Source: Gyromitra esculenta (lineage: Eukaryota > Ascomycota > Pezizomycetes > Pezizales > Discinaceae). Taken from it: a stretch of 64,000 nt of DNA. The position numbers and the translations under genes were made by a program. Position 1 is the first letter of the stretch, and each line of letters begins with the position of its first letter. Where the stretch lies: positions 1,240,001 through 1,304,000 of the forward strand of contig JBCAML010000015.1 of assembly GCA_038503075.1 (NCBI GenBank), read 5' to 3'. Below the pieces are notes generated by a model. The model did not search any database. It was not told where the DNA came from and was given only the letters and a program-made list of their open reading frames with translations. This document shows positions 1 through 11,216 of the stretch, one piece after another.

Positions 1-3000
1 ATCGTTTTGACAATATGATTTAGTGGGGTTGCGTCGTGATATCATTAATCGCTTACGTTACGAGATTTTGGGTTGGGTTCACTCTCGAGGTTGGTTTCCA
101 CACGCGTTTGACGGGGTACATCCACTGGCATATCTCTGAAACATCTACCGCCCGTCGCCCAGACTCGTGAACATCACCACAGGCTCTAACTTCAGCAAAT
201 TTCTTGGGCCTATGCACAGCAATTATATGTCATTGGGCTTGGCCCCATGAAGAGGTCTGTATCAACGAGGAGTAATTATCCTGGTTCATGGGAGTCACTT
301 TTTTTGGGGGGGGTTGCTTGTCCAGCAAATCAGACACCGTAACACTCCGCAGCAACGACATGTAGTAGTGAGCCTTGATCTGTGAGGCAGTATTACGAAC
401 ACACTGCCTGGAGACACCAAATGTTGAACGTATTGCGAAACTTTGGCTCAGTTTGATCCAGATCTCCATGGATCCAGCTACGGTTGCACAGAGATAGAGC
501 ATCTACTCAGTGCTCACTTCTGAGATATTTTTCTACCACACACTTGGTATGGATTAACCCACTGGAGCATGGGATTGGGACAGTAACCGAACCGCGTTTA
601 CGATGTATTCCGGGTAGGATCTTAGATAGCTTCTACCACACTGTTCATAATTACACCTTCCGCGTAACTACGAGTCTGAACCATTAAATATTTCAATTGA
701 CCAGAACCGTATCCTTGGCGCCAAGACTAGAAAGAGAATTATGATTGCAAGACAGCTGCTACCTAGTTCTGCCGGGGAAAAACGGGTCAACGAATGGCGA
801 GGGAATTCGTAAGCAGGCCTTGATCTTGGAGCTTTGAAGAATCCCGATCCCGATCTCGATTCCGCATCTGTTTTTTTCTTTTCTCTTAGGGAATCACGAG
901 TGCTTTGGGGTGTGGTTCATCGTAATGGTGTTATCTCGCGACCAGGGAGCCTGCAGAATCGTGTCTGCCGATGACATTTACCAATTAGCCCTAACAAATA
1001 TTGATTCATGAGACATCACTCGAAGTCACTTTGGCCTTTCCCTCAACCAACTACCTGCAGTAAAGTGTGTGTGTGATGCACCGATGACCATGGCTATAAC
1101 CATCTGCCGGTCATATCTTATCTGTCTACCTATTCCGTGCGTCTTTAGTGTATATATGCATGGGATCTCATTGGCCTGTTACTTACTTTTTACCCGAATC
1201 GAGTAAGTGTTGTCTTGAAAAAAATTCACATTATTTGGTTGCGATTCGTTTTGGGAAAAACCACGCCACTTTGCCAAAAGGCTCTATTTTCGAAACTTTT
1301 GACAACAATCAAGCCTCAGAAATTGAAGGCAAATACCTTTTTGAGGCTCTCAGGCTGCCACTGTCATATAAGGCGTAAATTATGATATTAGAATCTGCCT
1401 AGACATTACTCCCTTGTGATAGTTTTCGCTGTACGATATCCAGTTAGTAGAATATACATTCGTAAGTTGATCAGTAATAGATAAATGAGAGCCTAAGAAC
1501 TAGATTAATCACGATACAAAAGAAAAAATATCACAGAAATTTGTGTCTCCATCTGTATGTAGTAGTCACCTCAAATCGTACAATAAACTTGATAACTTTC
1601 ACAGTGACTTGATCTCATGATCCATCCATGACCAGTCAATCAATAAATTTAATAGATTCTCAATCATTCAATCTATCGATTAGAAGACATTGACTGAAAC
1701 GAAACAAACTTGATATCCTAGAACTATCGCGAAGTAATTTAATGTAGAGGGGGAAACGCCCAAAAGCTTGGGAATCCGACTCCACCCGATATCTCAATGT
1801 GCTTTTTCTCACGATGTCCCACTTCCGCCTTAGAATTGATATTCTGCGTCATCTAACGCTAGTGATGACTTCTTTGAGTAAATTACTCAAGCCGTATACG
1901 ATCGACTCACGATGCACTAACAATTGGAATTGACAATAACGGTTGTTTGGAAACACAGTAGATAAAGGCTGAGGAAAACAAAAATCAAGAAATACGTTAG
2001 CACACCAGCTGGTCTGAAGGAATCGGATTTGAGTAGCACTAAAACCGAGGAATACTTCGAATGTCTGTGGTTGACCATTTCAAAAACTGGTAGAGATACC
2101 GCTTACGGAGGCCATAAAGAGTCGAAGGCTCCAGTTTAATAGTTCGATACCGTTCTGTCTCTGCCGTTATGACTCTGGGCCAACAATTTTTTTACATCGC
2201 CGTGATACCAGTAACACCGTAAGGCCCTGCATTATGCGCGGCGAAAGATTTCCTGCCTGAGGTATAGATCTTTGTGGATCGATCGCTTCTGCGTTCCCGT
2301 TTGGCCGTTACAGTTATCATATACTTGAGCTTTCCCCACGCACAACCACCAGCCTTTTGGCTTCTAGATACCTATTTAGTATTTCCTTTCGCACAGCCTT
2401 CTCCAGGTCGTAAATAGGAGATAAAAATCTGGTGTACCTGGTGTTAGATTTTAGTAGAGTTACTTTATACATTCATACCTAACAATCTCGTAGATTGCGA
2501 TAGCTGGCAATGGCTGTGTGCGAGTTTCTCGGAGGCGTAAGCAGTGCGTAACGAGTTCATCGTCATCAAATGCAAGAGAAATATCTCAAGTACATAGGAG
2601 CCTTTGCTTCGTGAGGGGAATGTCGTAGGCCGCTGATCACGGACTGGGAAGTGAGAGCCGTTTAATTAATAGAATCTCGATAAGATGTGAGTGCTGCCTT
2701 AGACATATTGGCATAAGTAATCTATCTTATGCGCATGCTGGAAATGCTCATTACCTAGCTTAGAGATATGTTTGTGCAATACGTTTTTGGGACTAGTGAA
2801 TGTTGATTTGAGTATTGTAACACCATTTGTCAAACAAACCAAACAGAAGAAAAACCCGGTTAATACTACTATAAGTGAGTTTAACTCTAGAAGCATGTAG
2901 ATGAGCTGTCCTTTCCTATGTTCTGCCCAGCTGGAGTTTGTATCAAGTGTCCACAAACCTTGTGTTAGACATGAAAGATGTCTTATTAGGAAGAATCCAA

Positions 3001-4319
3001 AACCACTGAGCGAGCTTCGTTGGTGGGGTCACATGGAAGCTTTCGGAACCTAGCCCATACACGCTGGTGGTGCTCCTAGAATTTGTAGTCAGAGGTTAAC
3101 TCTTGTGCTTCTGGTTGAATGCGCCTCTAGTTACTCGGAGGAAGTCTCTAGCAAAACGCGCAGATCGACAACTGAGGGATCCCGAAGCTTTAAATCTACC
3201 GATGGCAAAGCAAGTTACTCTTCTTTCTTGACTCAAGAAATTGCATAATCGTGTATGGGAGTTGAGAGACGACTGTAAGTTTTTGTTTCATGGGTCAAGA
3301 GACTAAGATACTGAACCTTGGCGTCCTGAGTGTTTGGCTCCATCATCCGTCAGCGTGGAGACCGTTTCAGTCACAGCCGACGGCTCGAGAGTTCTGCTAT
3401 TGCCCAATGCAGATAAGATGGGGTTTCACAAAGTGAAGACTTGTTGTGAAGTTGGTGAGTACTACAGGCGTTCACGGGGTGATAGCATACACTGAGTGTT
3501 GACGAACAAGGGTACTTAGGCCAAAAAGCACTCGAAGTTTCCGCCCAGATCTGCGGCTTGGCAACTTTCTTTCTCACGAAAGACCCCTGTTCGTTAACAC
3601 CCGGTATTCGCTATCATCCGTGAACGACTATTCGTGCCCTGAGCGAAGTGAAGGGTCATGGGGTAAGGAAAGAATTAATCTCAATGCTGATTGGCCAGTC
3701 GATCTAACCAGTAAATCCTGATTGTCACCCTCCAAGAACAAGGGTGAGAGAACCCTAACCCAGTATCAGGACTTCAAAAGCATTGTATAGGGAGCGAGCT
3801 GGGAGCTTTTCACAGGTTTATTAAAGCTCAAAGCCCCCAGTGCTCTGAGTACATAGGGTATGGTTCTTCTTCCAGCGCATACAACCCCCTACAGGGCGAC
3901 GGGGCTAGGTCTACTGAGGCGTATCACTAGATAATGGATTGCTGGGGTCGTCTCCAGTGAGGTAAACTTCAATTTCTTGGCTGGAGAACTAGATCGTCGT
4001 GTGTAAGCGACTCTAGAACTGAACAGGAATAGGTTTAGTTGCTGACATGGATCTAGCCGTGGAGCTTCGAAATTTTCCGTTTCCTCCTTACAGCCTCCCA
4101 ACACGCGTCAACACAGGTGTCTAAGCGTTCCAGAACTCTTTCTTTAGCTCCGTAAATCGCTGCTTCTGTCACAAGATAGCAGCTCGTTTCCCAGAACCGT
4201 TTCCTACCGCAATCGTGCATTCCAAGATCATTCTCAGTCAGTTCGTTCGTCCCTCAATGGGATGGTGGGTAAGCTTCTAGTTCCTCAACCCCTCTAGTCG
4301 TAGAGGTCGGTTATCTAAC
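1..4319. other. intergenic, no recognisable gene
   Basis: I read this stretch in six frames and found only short open frames without protein-like composition, splice-site structure or known motifs. It is AT-rich with occasional homopolymers (for example a T run followed by a G run at 300-316). No TIR or LTR pair was obvious by eye. It could hold old, mutated transposon sequence. Confidence 0.5.
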
Positions 4320-6343
4320 ATGCCAACAGAGCCACTCTCTCGAAAGCGATCCTCCTACCACCACTCCAATCCCCATTTGCTGCCTTTCCGGCGGCAAATT
4401 CAATCCGTGAATTTTCTATATTGGCAATATATTTATTATTTTGTCCTTTATCTCCTCTCGTCCTTAATCTTTTTGATCTTGGGCTTGAAGGGTGGGAACA
4501 ACGTTGGCTATCTCAATTCCCTATTCTTATGCATTAGCGCGGGAACTGGAGCGGGTTTGAACACGGTATATCTACCTACTTTCGCGTTCTGGTTGAAATA
4601 TGCCAACTAACGGGCCCTGATTTCAGGTTGATTTGTCAACCTTAAACACGTTCCAGCAAGTTATCCTCTGGTTGCTTATCATCATGGGCTCCCATACATT
4701 CGTATTCGCAGGACTTGTCAACACGCTTCGAGTCAAATACAAACGGCTCCTCAGTCGCGAGAAACGGCGCAGGCCGGGCCAACTTAAGGTCACCCATTTA
4801 GGGACGGAAATAGAGCCTCGCAAGGGCGCTGCCGCAGAAGATGATTTTATTTCTGAAGCTACAGATAAACTAAAACCAAGCCTTCCAAGCGCCTTTGCAG
4901 CTTCGACCTCTGCCCCAGGATACAATATCCAAGGGTATGTTGGCGAAGCTGAATCTAAACAGTTTACCGACCCCCAAAACACCGTAGAGAAGTTAGAAGC
5001 AAGATACCATGCATTTTCGATTCTTTGTTGGATTGTTACACTATATATCGTCTTAATTCAGCTCTGTGGAGGTATTACTCTAGGTTGGTATATATCAAAA
5101 CGTCGCTCCTTAATTCCAGCAGAAAACCATGTCAATGCCTGGTGGTCCGGTATATTCCTCAGTGCTTCTGCATTCAATAACTCTGGGATGAGCCTTATAG
5201 ATGCCAACATGGCTCCGTTCCAGCTAGCCTATTTTGTCCTGTTCGTAATGTCTGCTCTAATCTTATTAGGAAATACGGTCTTCCCGATATTACTTCGTAT
5301 TATTATCCAGTGTCTGTATTGGGCTTTCCCAAAAGGATATAAATTGCAGAGAAAGGGGTTAGAACTTCTTATCCGTGAAAATTCTAGAATTTTATGCCCT
5401 TATCTATTTACCAGGAGGGAGTTATTCTGGTTAGCGGGTACTATTGTTGTCTTCAACGGAATTGATTGGGTGAGTCTATTTATTTACTGTAAAAAAATTA
5501 GAACTAATTTGTTAATAATGGTGTCGCTTAAAGGCCGCATTCGGGATTTCGGCTGCAACAAACCCAGTGTTCGAGGAGTTCCCAGTGATTGCCCAGGTGA
5601 TCGATGGACTCTTCCAAACGTGTTCTGTTAGAAGTGGGGGATTTTCAATTGTGAGCATACCTTCTTTGAGGATAGGCGTCCAGATGACCTATGTCTTCAT
5701 GTAAGTTTGGTATACGACTGAGGTTTGAACAGAGCTTACTATTTTAGGATGTACATCTCTTCGTTCCCTATATCGTGTGATAATACCTTGGAGCCGGACG
5801 TGCCCCAGGCTAATGGCCAACTTGGTGGTGAGGAGATGGGCAAGGGGGCTAGAGAGCCGACTATCTCTCGACCTTCCAAACTTAAATTCGTCCAACGTCA
5901 GATTGCCAGGACGTTTACTGTGGATGATTTTTGGTACGTATTCACACATTAATATATTTTTTGTCTAAGGGGATTACTTATGGTCTGGTAGGATGCTCTC
6001 CATCTTTATCTGGGTTATCGTTGTCATTGAAACCAGACACTTTGGCCAAGACCCTGTGTCTTATTCAGTGTTCAATATTGTCTTCGAAGTCGTCTCTGCG
6101 TATGGCTGTGTCGGTGTCAGCATGGGGCATCCTGATTATACGACGTCTTTGAGTGGTGCACTGAGAGGCGGGAGTCAGTTAATCCTTTGTGGTGTTATGC
6201 TGCTAGGAAGAACCCGCGAGGCGAGAAAGGGAGTGATGAAAGGTAATTGGGGGATCGGTGCTGATTTCCCAGGGATGGACAGTGAGGGAGAAAGAGGTGA
6301 TGATTCTGAGATGCAGATGCAGCAGGACTACACGGCGGGGTGA
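4320..6343 (+). CDS. TRK-family potassium transporter, five exons
   Basis: This is a plasma-membrane K+ uptake protein of the fungal TRK/HKT superfamily, with four membrane-pore-membrane units. Exons are 4320-4565, 4627-5469, 5534-5700, 5748-5933 and 5992-6343; all introns are GT-AG, the first has a CTAAC branch point, and all phases close to give 597 aa. Visible pore-loop signatures are GAGLNTV (residues 77-83), NNSGMS (266-271), SVRSGGFS (394-401) and YGCVGVS (518-524), each carrying the filter-type glycine. Hydrophobic segments flank every loop. The cytoplasmic linker after the first unit (about residues 115-205) is short compared with the several hundred residues common in yeast Trk1. The usual C-terminal RGRHRGLP-like motif is replaced by LLGRTREARKG and the tail is short. 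The start is the first ATG of exon 1. The family is certain; retained transport function is inference. Confidence 0.88.
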
Positions 6344-8575
6344 TCAAGGTATTCGTCTGAAGTTGCCAGCAACAGCTTCCCCATCATTCCTCAGATGGAC
6401 ATTTGCTCTTTTTCTATCTTCCCAATGACAAGTCTGTGACGGCGATGTGGTGAAATATACACACTGGAGGTCCATAGAAGAGTTTCTTAAAGAGATGATA
6501 CATAGAAATATGGGATTGAGATAGATAGAATTCTTCATAAATAAGGATTTTTTATCTTATAAACTTTATGTAGAGGATTACATTCGCTAGATTCAGAAAG
6601 AATATTCATTCTGTTCACAAATACGAGAATTGGCCGGGAACCGAGTGATAAGTGATAAAGCTGCATGTGTGGTGCAACAATAATTTGAGACGCACGTGGC
6701 TGGCCAATACGTAGGTCGAATCGAACGTCTATGGAAACCCCTCAACGCAGTCACCATTCTAGAAGTTTTAAGTTCAACGCGCTATCGAGATCGCCAGATG
6801 CTCAGGTTCGTCCTCTCCTGCATCGGCTGTACACTGTTGGCTATCGAGTCCGTCCGACTTGGTGATGCCCACGAGCCGACCTACTTGATTCAGGCTCGAG
6901 CCTCACATCTTAGCTAGATCTACCAGCCTTGAGCCACCGAGAATCACTGTCTTCCTAATGTGGGTCTGTCCTGCTGTAGGTCAAGTTGGCCCGTAGGAAC
7001 AGCTAACCTCTAGTTATCTCCACGCCATGCGAATACACCATCCAACCCAACAAATGAAGGTCCAATTGTAACAACTTGGATGCTACAGCCGCGAAATTGG
7101 AAATTTTGGAGTAGAAAGAGTGTGGATTTTGAGGGGTAGCTCATATGGTACGGGTTGATTCGCTGTTTTTTTTTTTTCGGGCGAGGGCTAGGGAGCTCTA
7201 GAGTCCCACGAAGCTGTTTATCCATACGCTAACCTAGCCCAGCCTTTGCTGGGCAACCGAAATGCCTCTCGATTGTGAGAAGCATTCTCGTGCAGATATA
7301 ATTACGTGTCTAGCACTCACTAAACATGAAATGCGTTCCGTCGATTCTCTCAAAATGAAAAAAATTCGATTCTCCCTCGAGTTAAGTGGCCTCAGGAGCT
7401 TCTAATACCATCCCTAGAATTATACGAAGGGGTCAGAGATACGTCAAAAATCTGGTCCCGATGTTATGATATTGAGCAAATGTGTTGACGAAGTCGAGAG
7501 CGAGATATCAGTATGTTCTGTATTGGACACCCACTATCACTCGTTAAGCTAATTTAAGAAGACTGATGGATCCCCCCCCATTCAACCTGCGTGGGGCAAT
7601 TGGGGACTGAGGAGTTTGGTGGCCCGGGCTTCGCTCAACTATTCTCTGGTAGCTTAGGTTGCTCGAGTCGCTCAAATCCTTGATCTACTGATGACCAGAA
7701 ACCACCTTCAATTCCAGATGCAGCACCTCTCTATAGCTATTTAAATTACATATTTCGGCCAATCCCACTAAGTACTAAGATACTGCATGTATTATTTGGC
7801 CATAACAATGCATAAAAAGACAAACGTCATAAGAAATGCGATGGTGTTTATTTAAGATCAAGCAAATAGCACGAGGGGTTGGGACAAAGTTTTTGTCTCG
7901 GATGATGTATCTAGAGGCCCAAGAGCTCAACGCACAGACCTCAAAGTGATGTTAACTTCCAAATTTCGCAGTTCCGGACCGGAAACTCTCTTTAAGGGAA
8001 CCCGACTGGAAATGATGCTTTGCGATTAGTGGTAAGGTGTTAAAGACACTGTTCGAAATACATGTATGATACAGTATGGCGATACATATATATTCGCCCC
8101 TTTCCTACTCTCCTTTCCTATGATTTCTCTGGGCGGACCAATAGATTAGGTTAACCACAAGCGCAATCTAGAGGCTTCGAGAGCCAGAGTCGGCCTGCGC
8201 TGGACAATTCAATCGAAGCGAATAGCGATGCTAAACATATGTTCCACAAGAGGCTGCCATAGCATTATTCAAGCTCAAGGGCAAATCGAGACCTGTGGCT
8301 GGTATACGAGTAACAGCAACAGTCTAGGAAATAAGCACTCTGGATGGATTAGCCTTGCCTAAAGAGATGGTTTAGACAATACTCAGAGGGACGAAAGAAT
8401 TGGGATGGGGTGCCATTACTTACTCACTTATTACACGTCAACTAGCATGGTTTTATCATTCTCAATACCCTCCATCTTCCTAGGCACGCATGACACCATG
8501 GTTTGTGGGGCTGAGTAGTACGATTAGTTAGGATCAATCGACTGGCACTAGAAATTATTGAGACTTGTTGGCATA
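6344..8575. other. intergenic, nothing recognised
   Basis: No supported gene. There is a small GC hairpin (AGCCCAGC...GCTGGGC) near 7237-7252 and a T homopolymer near 7166-7178. Short open frames here lack protein-like features. Confidence 0.45.
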
Positions 8576-8763
8576 CAGTTGCAACTCGATATGCCGGATG
8601 CCAAGTATCGGGTGCCAAGCTAAGAAAATCCGCGGCAGCAAATATTATTTATATAGTGGCAGGGGTCTAACATCTCCTACCCCATACGGCACGGGATAGC
8701 AAAATTTGTACGTGACAGCAAGGGATCTGGGGCAGCGAGTTCCGGCATACCAAGTTGCGACTG
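8576..8763. mobile_element. MITE with Fot1/pogo-like terminal inverted repeats
   Basis: The left end starts CAGTTGCAACTCGATATGCC and the right end, read on the other strand, starts CAGTCGCAACTTGGTATGCC. Over 23 bp of TIR the only differences are three transitions. The left flank ends in TA (8574-8575); the right flank is TG, a possible mutated TA target duplication. The element is 188 bp and has no coding capacity. The TIR resembles those I associate with Tc1/mariner-pogo (Fot1-type) elements of filamentous ascomycetes. Confidence 0.75.
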
Positions 8764-8948
8764 TGTGCTTCTTTTTTTCGCGATTAAGGAAATGGGAGGC
8801 CTGGCCAATGTAGGAAGGACTAACTATATGTAGTTTTATTACATTTGGGTAACTCTATAGTATATACATTACATCTTATGCAGAAGGGGTGATCCACTAC
8901 CCTTAAGCCTAGAGCGCTTCCGGCGCCTATTAGGAAGCATCTCAAATG

Positions 8949-9175
8949 CTGAGAACTTGGACAAATACGGACCGTTGCCAAGAGGAAGGTTTGGGGTGTT
9001 ATACCTCTCTATGTCAACTTACAACACATCGGGAGGAGGGAGACGGCTCAGCTGAGCTTGTTGGAGCCTGTCCGCAGCGAAGAGACCACAAATCCGTGGA
9101 TCTCTCCCTTTAATTGGAATAGTATCCTAAAAGCCACACTCTTGGCAACGGTCTGTATTTATCTAAGTTCTACGG
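8949..9175 (-). mobile_element. TA-type MITE, family M1 copy A
   Basis: The ends match each other inverted: ACAAATACGGACCGTTGCCA on the left, and on the right, read on the minus strand, CCGTAGAACTTAGATAAATA followed by CAGACCGTTGCCAAGAG. A TA follows the right end (9176-9177). Read on the minus strand, the interior shares blocks such as AGGATACTAT, CAGCTG.GCCGTC and GATGTGTTG with the element at 35660-35899, so the two are diverged copies of one non-autonomous family in opposite orientations. Confidence 0.75.
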
Positions 9176-9603
9176 TATGCTATTTCATTCTCGACTTAGT
9201 GCCTACTCTCTAACTATACTGGGTTTATCGGTCTGCGATGTTAAGAACATTTGTTATGCGGTTTACTAGTTATATATTAGCTAGGTATATGTGTCGAGGG
9301 AAGTATAGAGGTGGCTTGATTGAAACTGATAGCCTTAGTCTAAACTGGTAACACGAAACAAGCCTGAGAAATGTGCTAGCTTCTCGAGAAATTGATAGAT
9401 ACATGTAATTTCCAATCCTACGGATAGCATAGCTTTGCGTGGAGGTTAAATGATTTTCCTGAACTTTGCTACTTTTCCTGTACACTTGGCCTCCTGCTTA
9501 GTGATTCTAGTTTGATTATATAGTCTTATATTTAATGGAATCCTTCAGAGCTAGGCAGAGATAAAATCTTTGCCGGATTGATATTGAAGATAGCTAGTAG
9601 GTA

Positions 9604-9783
9604 ATGAGGCCTCGAGGAGAAAAGTACTCAAGTTCGACGATAATGTGGATCAACCACCATATTATGAACTACTTGTTTGATCTTAAATCTGGGGAGAAAG
9701 CATGGGTTTTGGACTATGTGGCCAAGAAGACGGGATATGAAGGGAGGAGAGAACGAAATTGGAGATATTTTGTACTGTCATAG
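9604..9783 (+). CDS. small ORF, 59 aa, doubtful
   Basis: An ATG-initiated frame of 59 codons preceded by an in-frame TAG. The C-terminal half is rich in aromatic and basic residues (AWVLDYVAKKTGY, then ERNWRYFVLS). I recognise no family. There is no neighbouring exon evidence and it sits beside MITEs, so it could be a remnant of a transposon ORF or chance. It is listed because composition is more protein-like than that of surrounding frames. Confidence 0.15.
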   Translation: MRPRGEKYSSSTIMWINHHIMNYLFDLKSGEKAWVLDYVAKKTGYEGRRERNWRYFVLS

Positions 9784-11216
9784 CTTGAGTGTTAGTTATA
9801 GTTAATGAGCTAAACAAAACAAACAAAATATATTATGAACTTGGATAAGCGGGCCTGGGCCAAGATGGCGGGGTTGCCTCGAGAGGTACATATGTCATAG
9901 ATTTCTCCTCGGCTTCGACTGCCGCTTAGCCTAACCAATAGGGGTAATTCCAACGTCTTAGCGTGAAATCTGCTCGCTCGAGTTCATATGGTGCATGTAT
10001 GGTTTGGATTAGTTTCTAGGGACTCAACTGTTTTTGGGGTACATTCTCGAGGCTGGAAGAAATAGCAATTCCCTTGATCTGAGTTACAGGACAAGGTTTA
10101 ATAGACTCTGGCCGGGATCGTGAATCAGCATTCAGAAGCCACCAACCAACTGCACTCGGGTCATTTACAAGAGTCTGAATACCCGTGACCAAATCGTATA
10201 CTCTACGTCGCTGCCTAATTTTATAGACCTAAGTTTATTTAGGGTGTTCATTTACTGAGGGATGAATGAATTGTAATATGCAGGTAGATGAAATTCGTAC
10301 GAAGAAATAGTAGCAAAGTAGACTGTAGAACAGCCCCTGTTTTATTTTAATTTTAATTCACCTAGAGTGATCTATATATGTTCTGGCCCATTTACAAGCG
10401 GGTCGACCAGCTTCGCGAATATGCCAACCTATTCACAAATAGAGCTATTTTGCACACTGGCTGGTCTTTCTATAAAGTGAAGCCAGCAGACGGTTGATAT
10501 TTAAGAATGTACCAGTATACGAATTTGAAATTTTCTTCAATCTACGGATACCGGCATCCCACCACTTACAGCTTCAGCTGCAGTCACAATGCACCTTTCC
10601 CTCCCCTTTGGGGTAGTCACATAATGATATTGGGCTCACAACCTGAGGCTTTGAGTTTGTGTGTAGTACGATGAAAAGAGTGATATATTTCAAGTACTAT
10701 AGATGGGTGGATAAGTGGATAAGCTAATATCGTTGAGATCTCGAGAGATGGGACGCTGGTGACGGCGCATACTAGCTATAGCCAAGGCTATAGAGCCGCC
10801 GTATTTGGGGTACGAAGAGTTGTGGATGTAATGACGTCCGAAGTTTTAGATAGTCGTAACGTTGGAGGCCTGATTTTTGAAAACTGATCAGTGCGTTATT
10901 ACTAGGGTAGTCGGAACCCCGCTACTACCTACCTATCATCCACACTTTCCCCATGATTCGATGTCTTAAACCGCAGCCCCTCATTTGAGTAATCATGCTA
11001 TGTGATAATTTATAGGTTTAGGGGTATGCTTCGGTATGCACGAGTATAAAAACATAAGGTGATGCGTGTGTTTCCCTCCCCAACTCCACACCCCCAATAA
11101 TCTGGTGCTGGAGACCGTTCGAATCATTTACTCTTATTTACTCCTTATAGTAGCGGTATCTAGCTTTTTTCATACCATACTTGTATCGCCCAGGTAGTCA
11201 GCTATTATCCTTCATC
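9784..11216. other. intergenic upstream of the 811-aa gene
   Basis: No gene seen. A short palindrome CTATAGCCAAGGCTATAG lies near 10776-10793. The approximately 200 bp before the start at 11217 contain a TATAAAAA-like stretch (11044-11051) that may be part of the promoter of the downstream gene. Confidence 0.4.

Noticed and set aside
4623..4982. 119-codon minus-strand frame
   Set aside because: It is antisense to exon 2 of the TRK gene, whose motifs are unambiguous.
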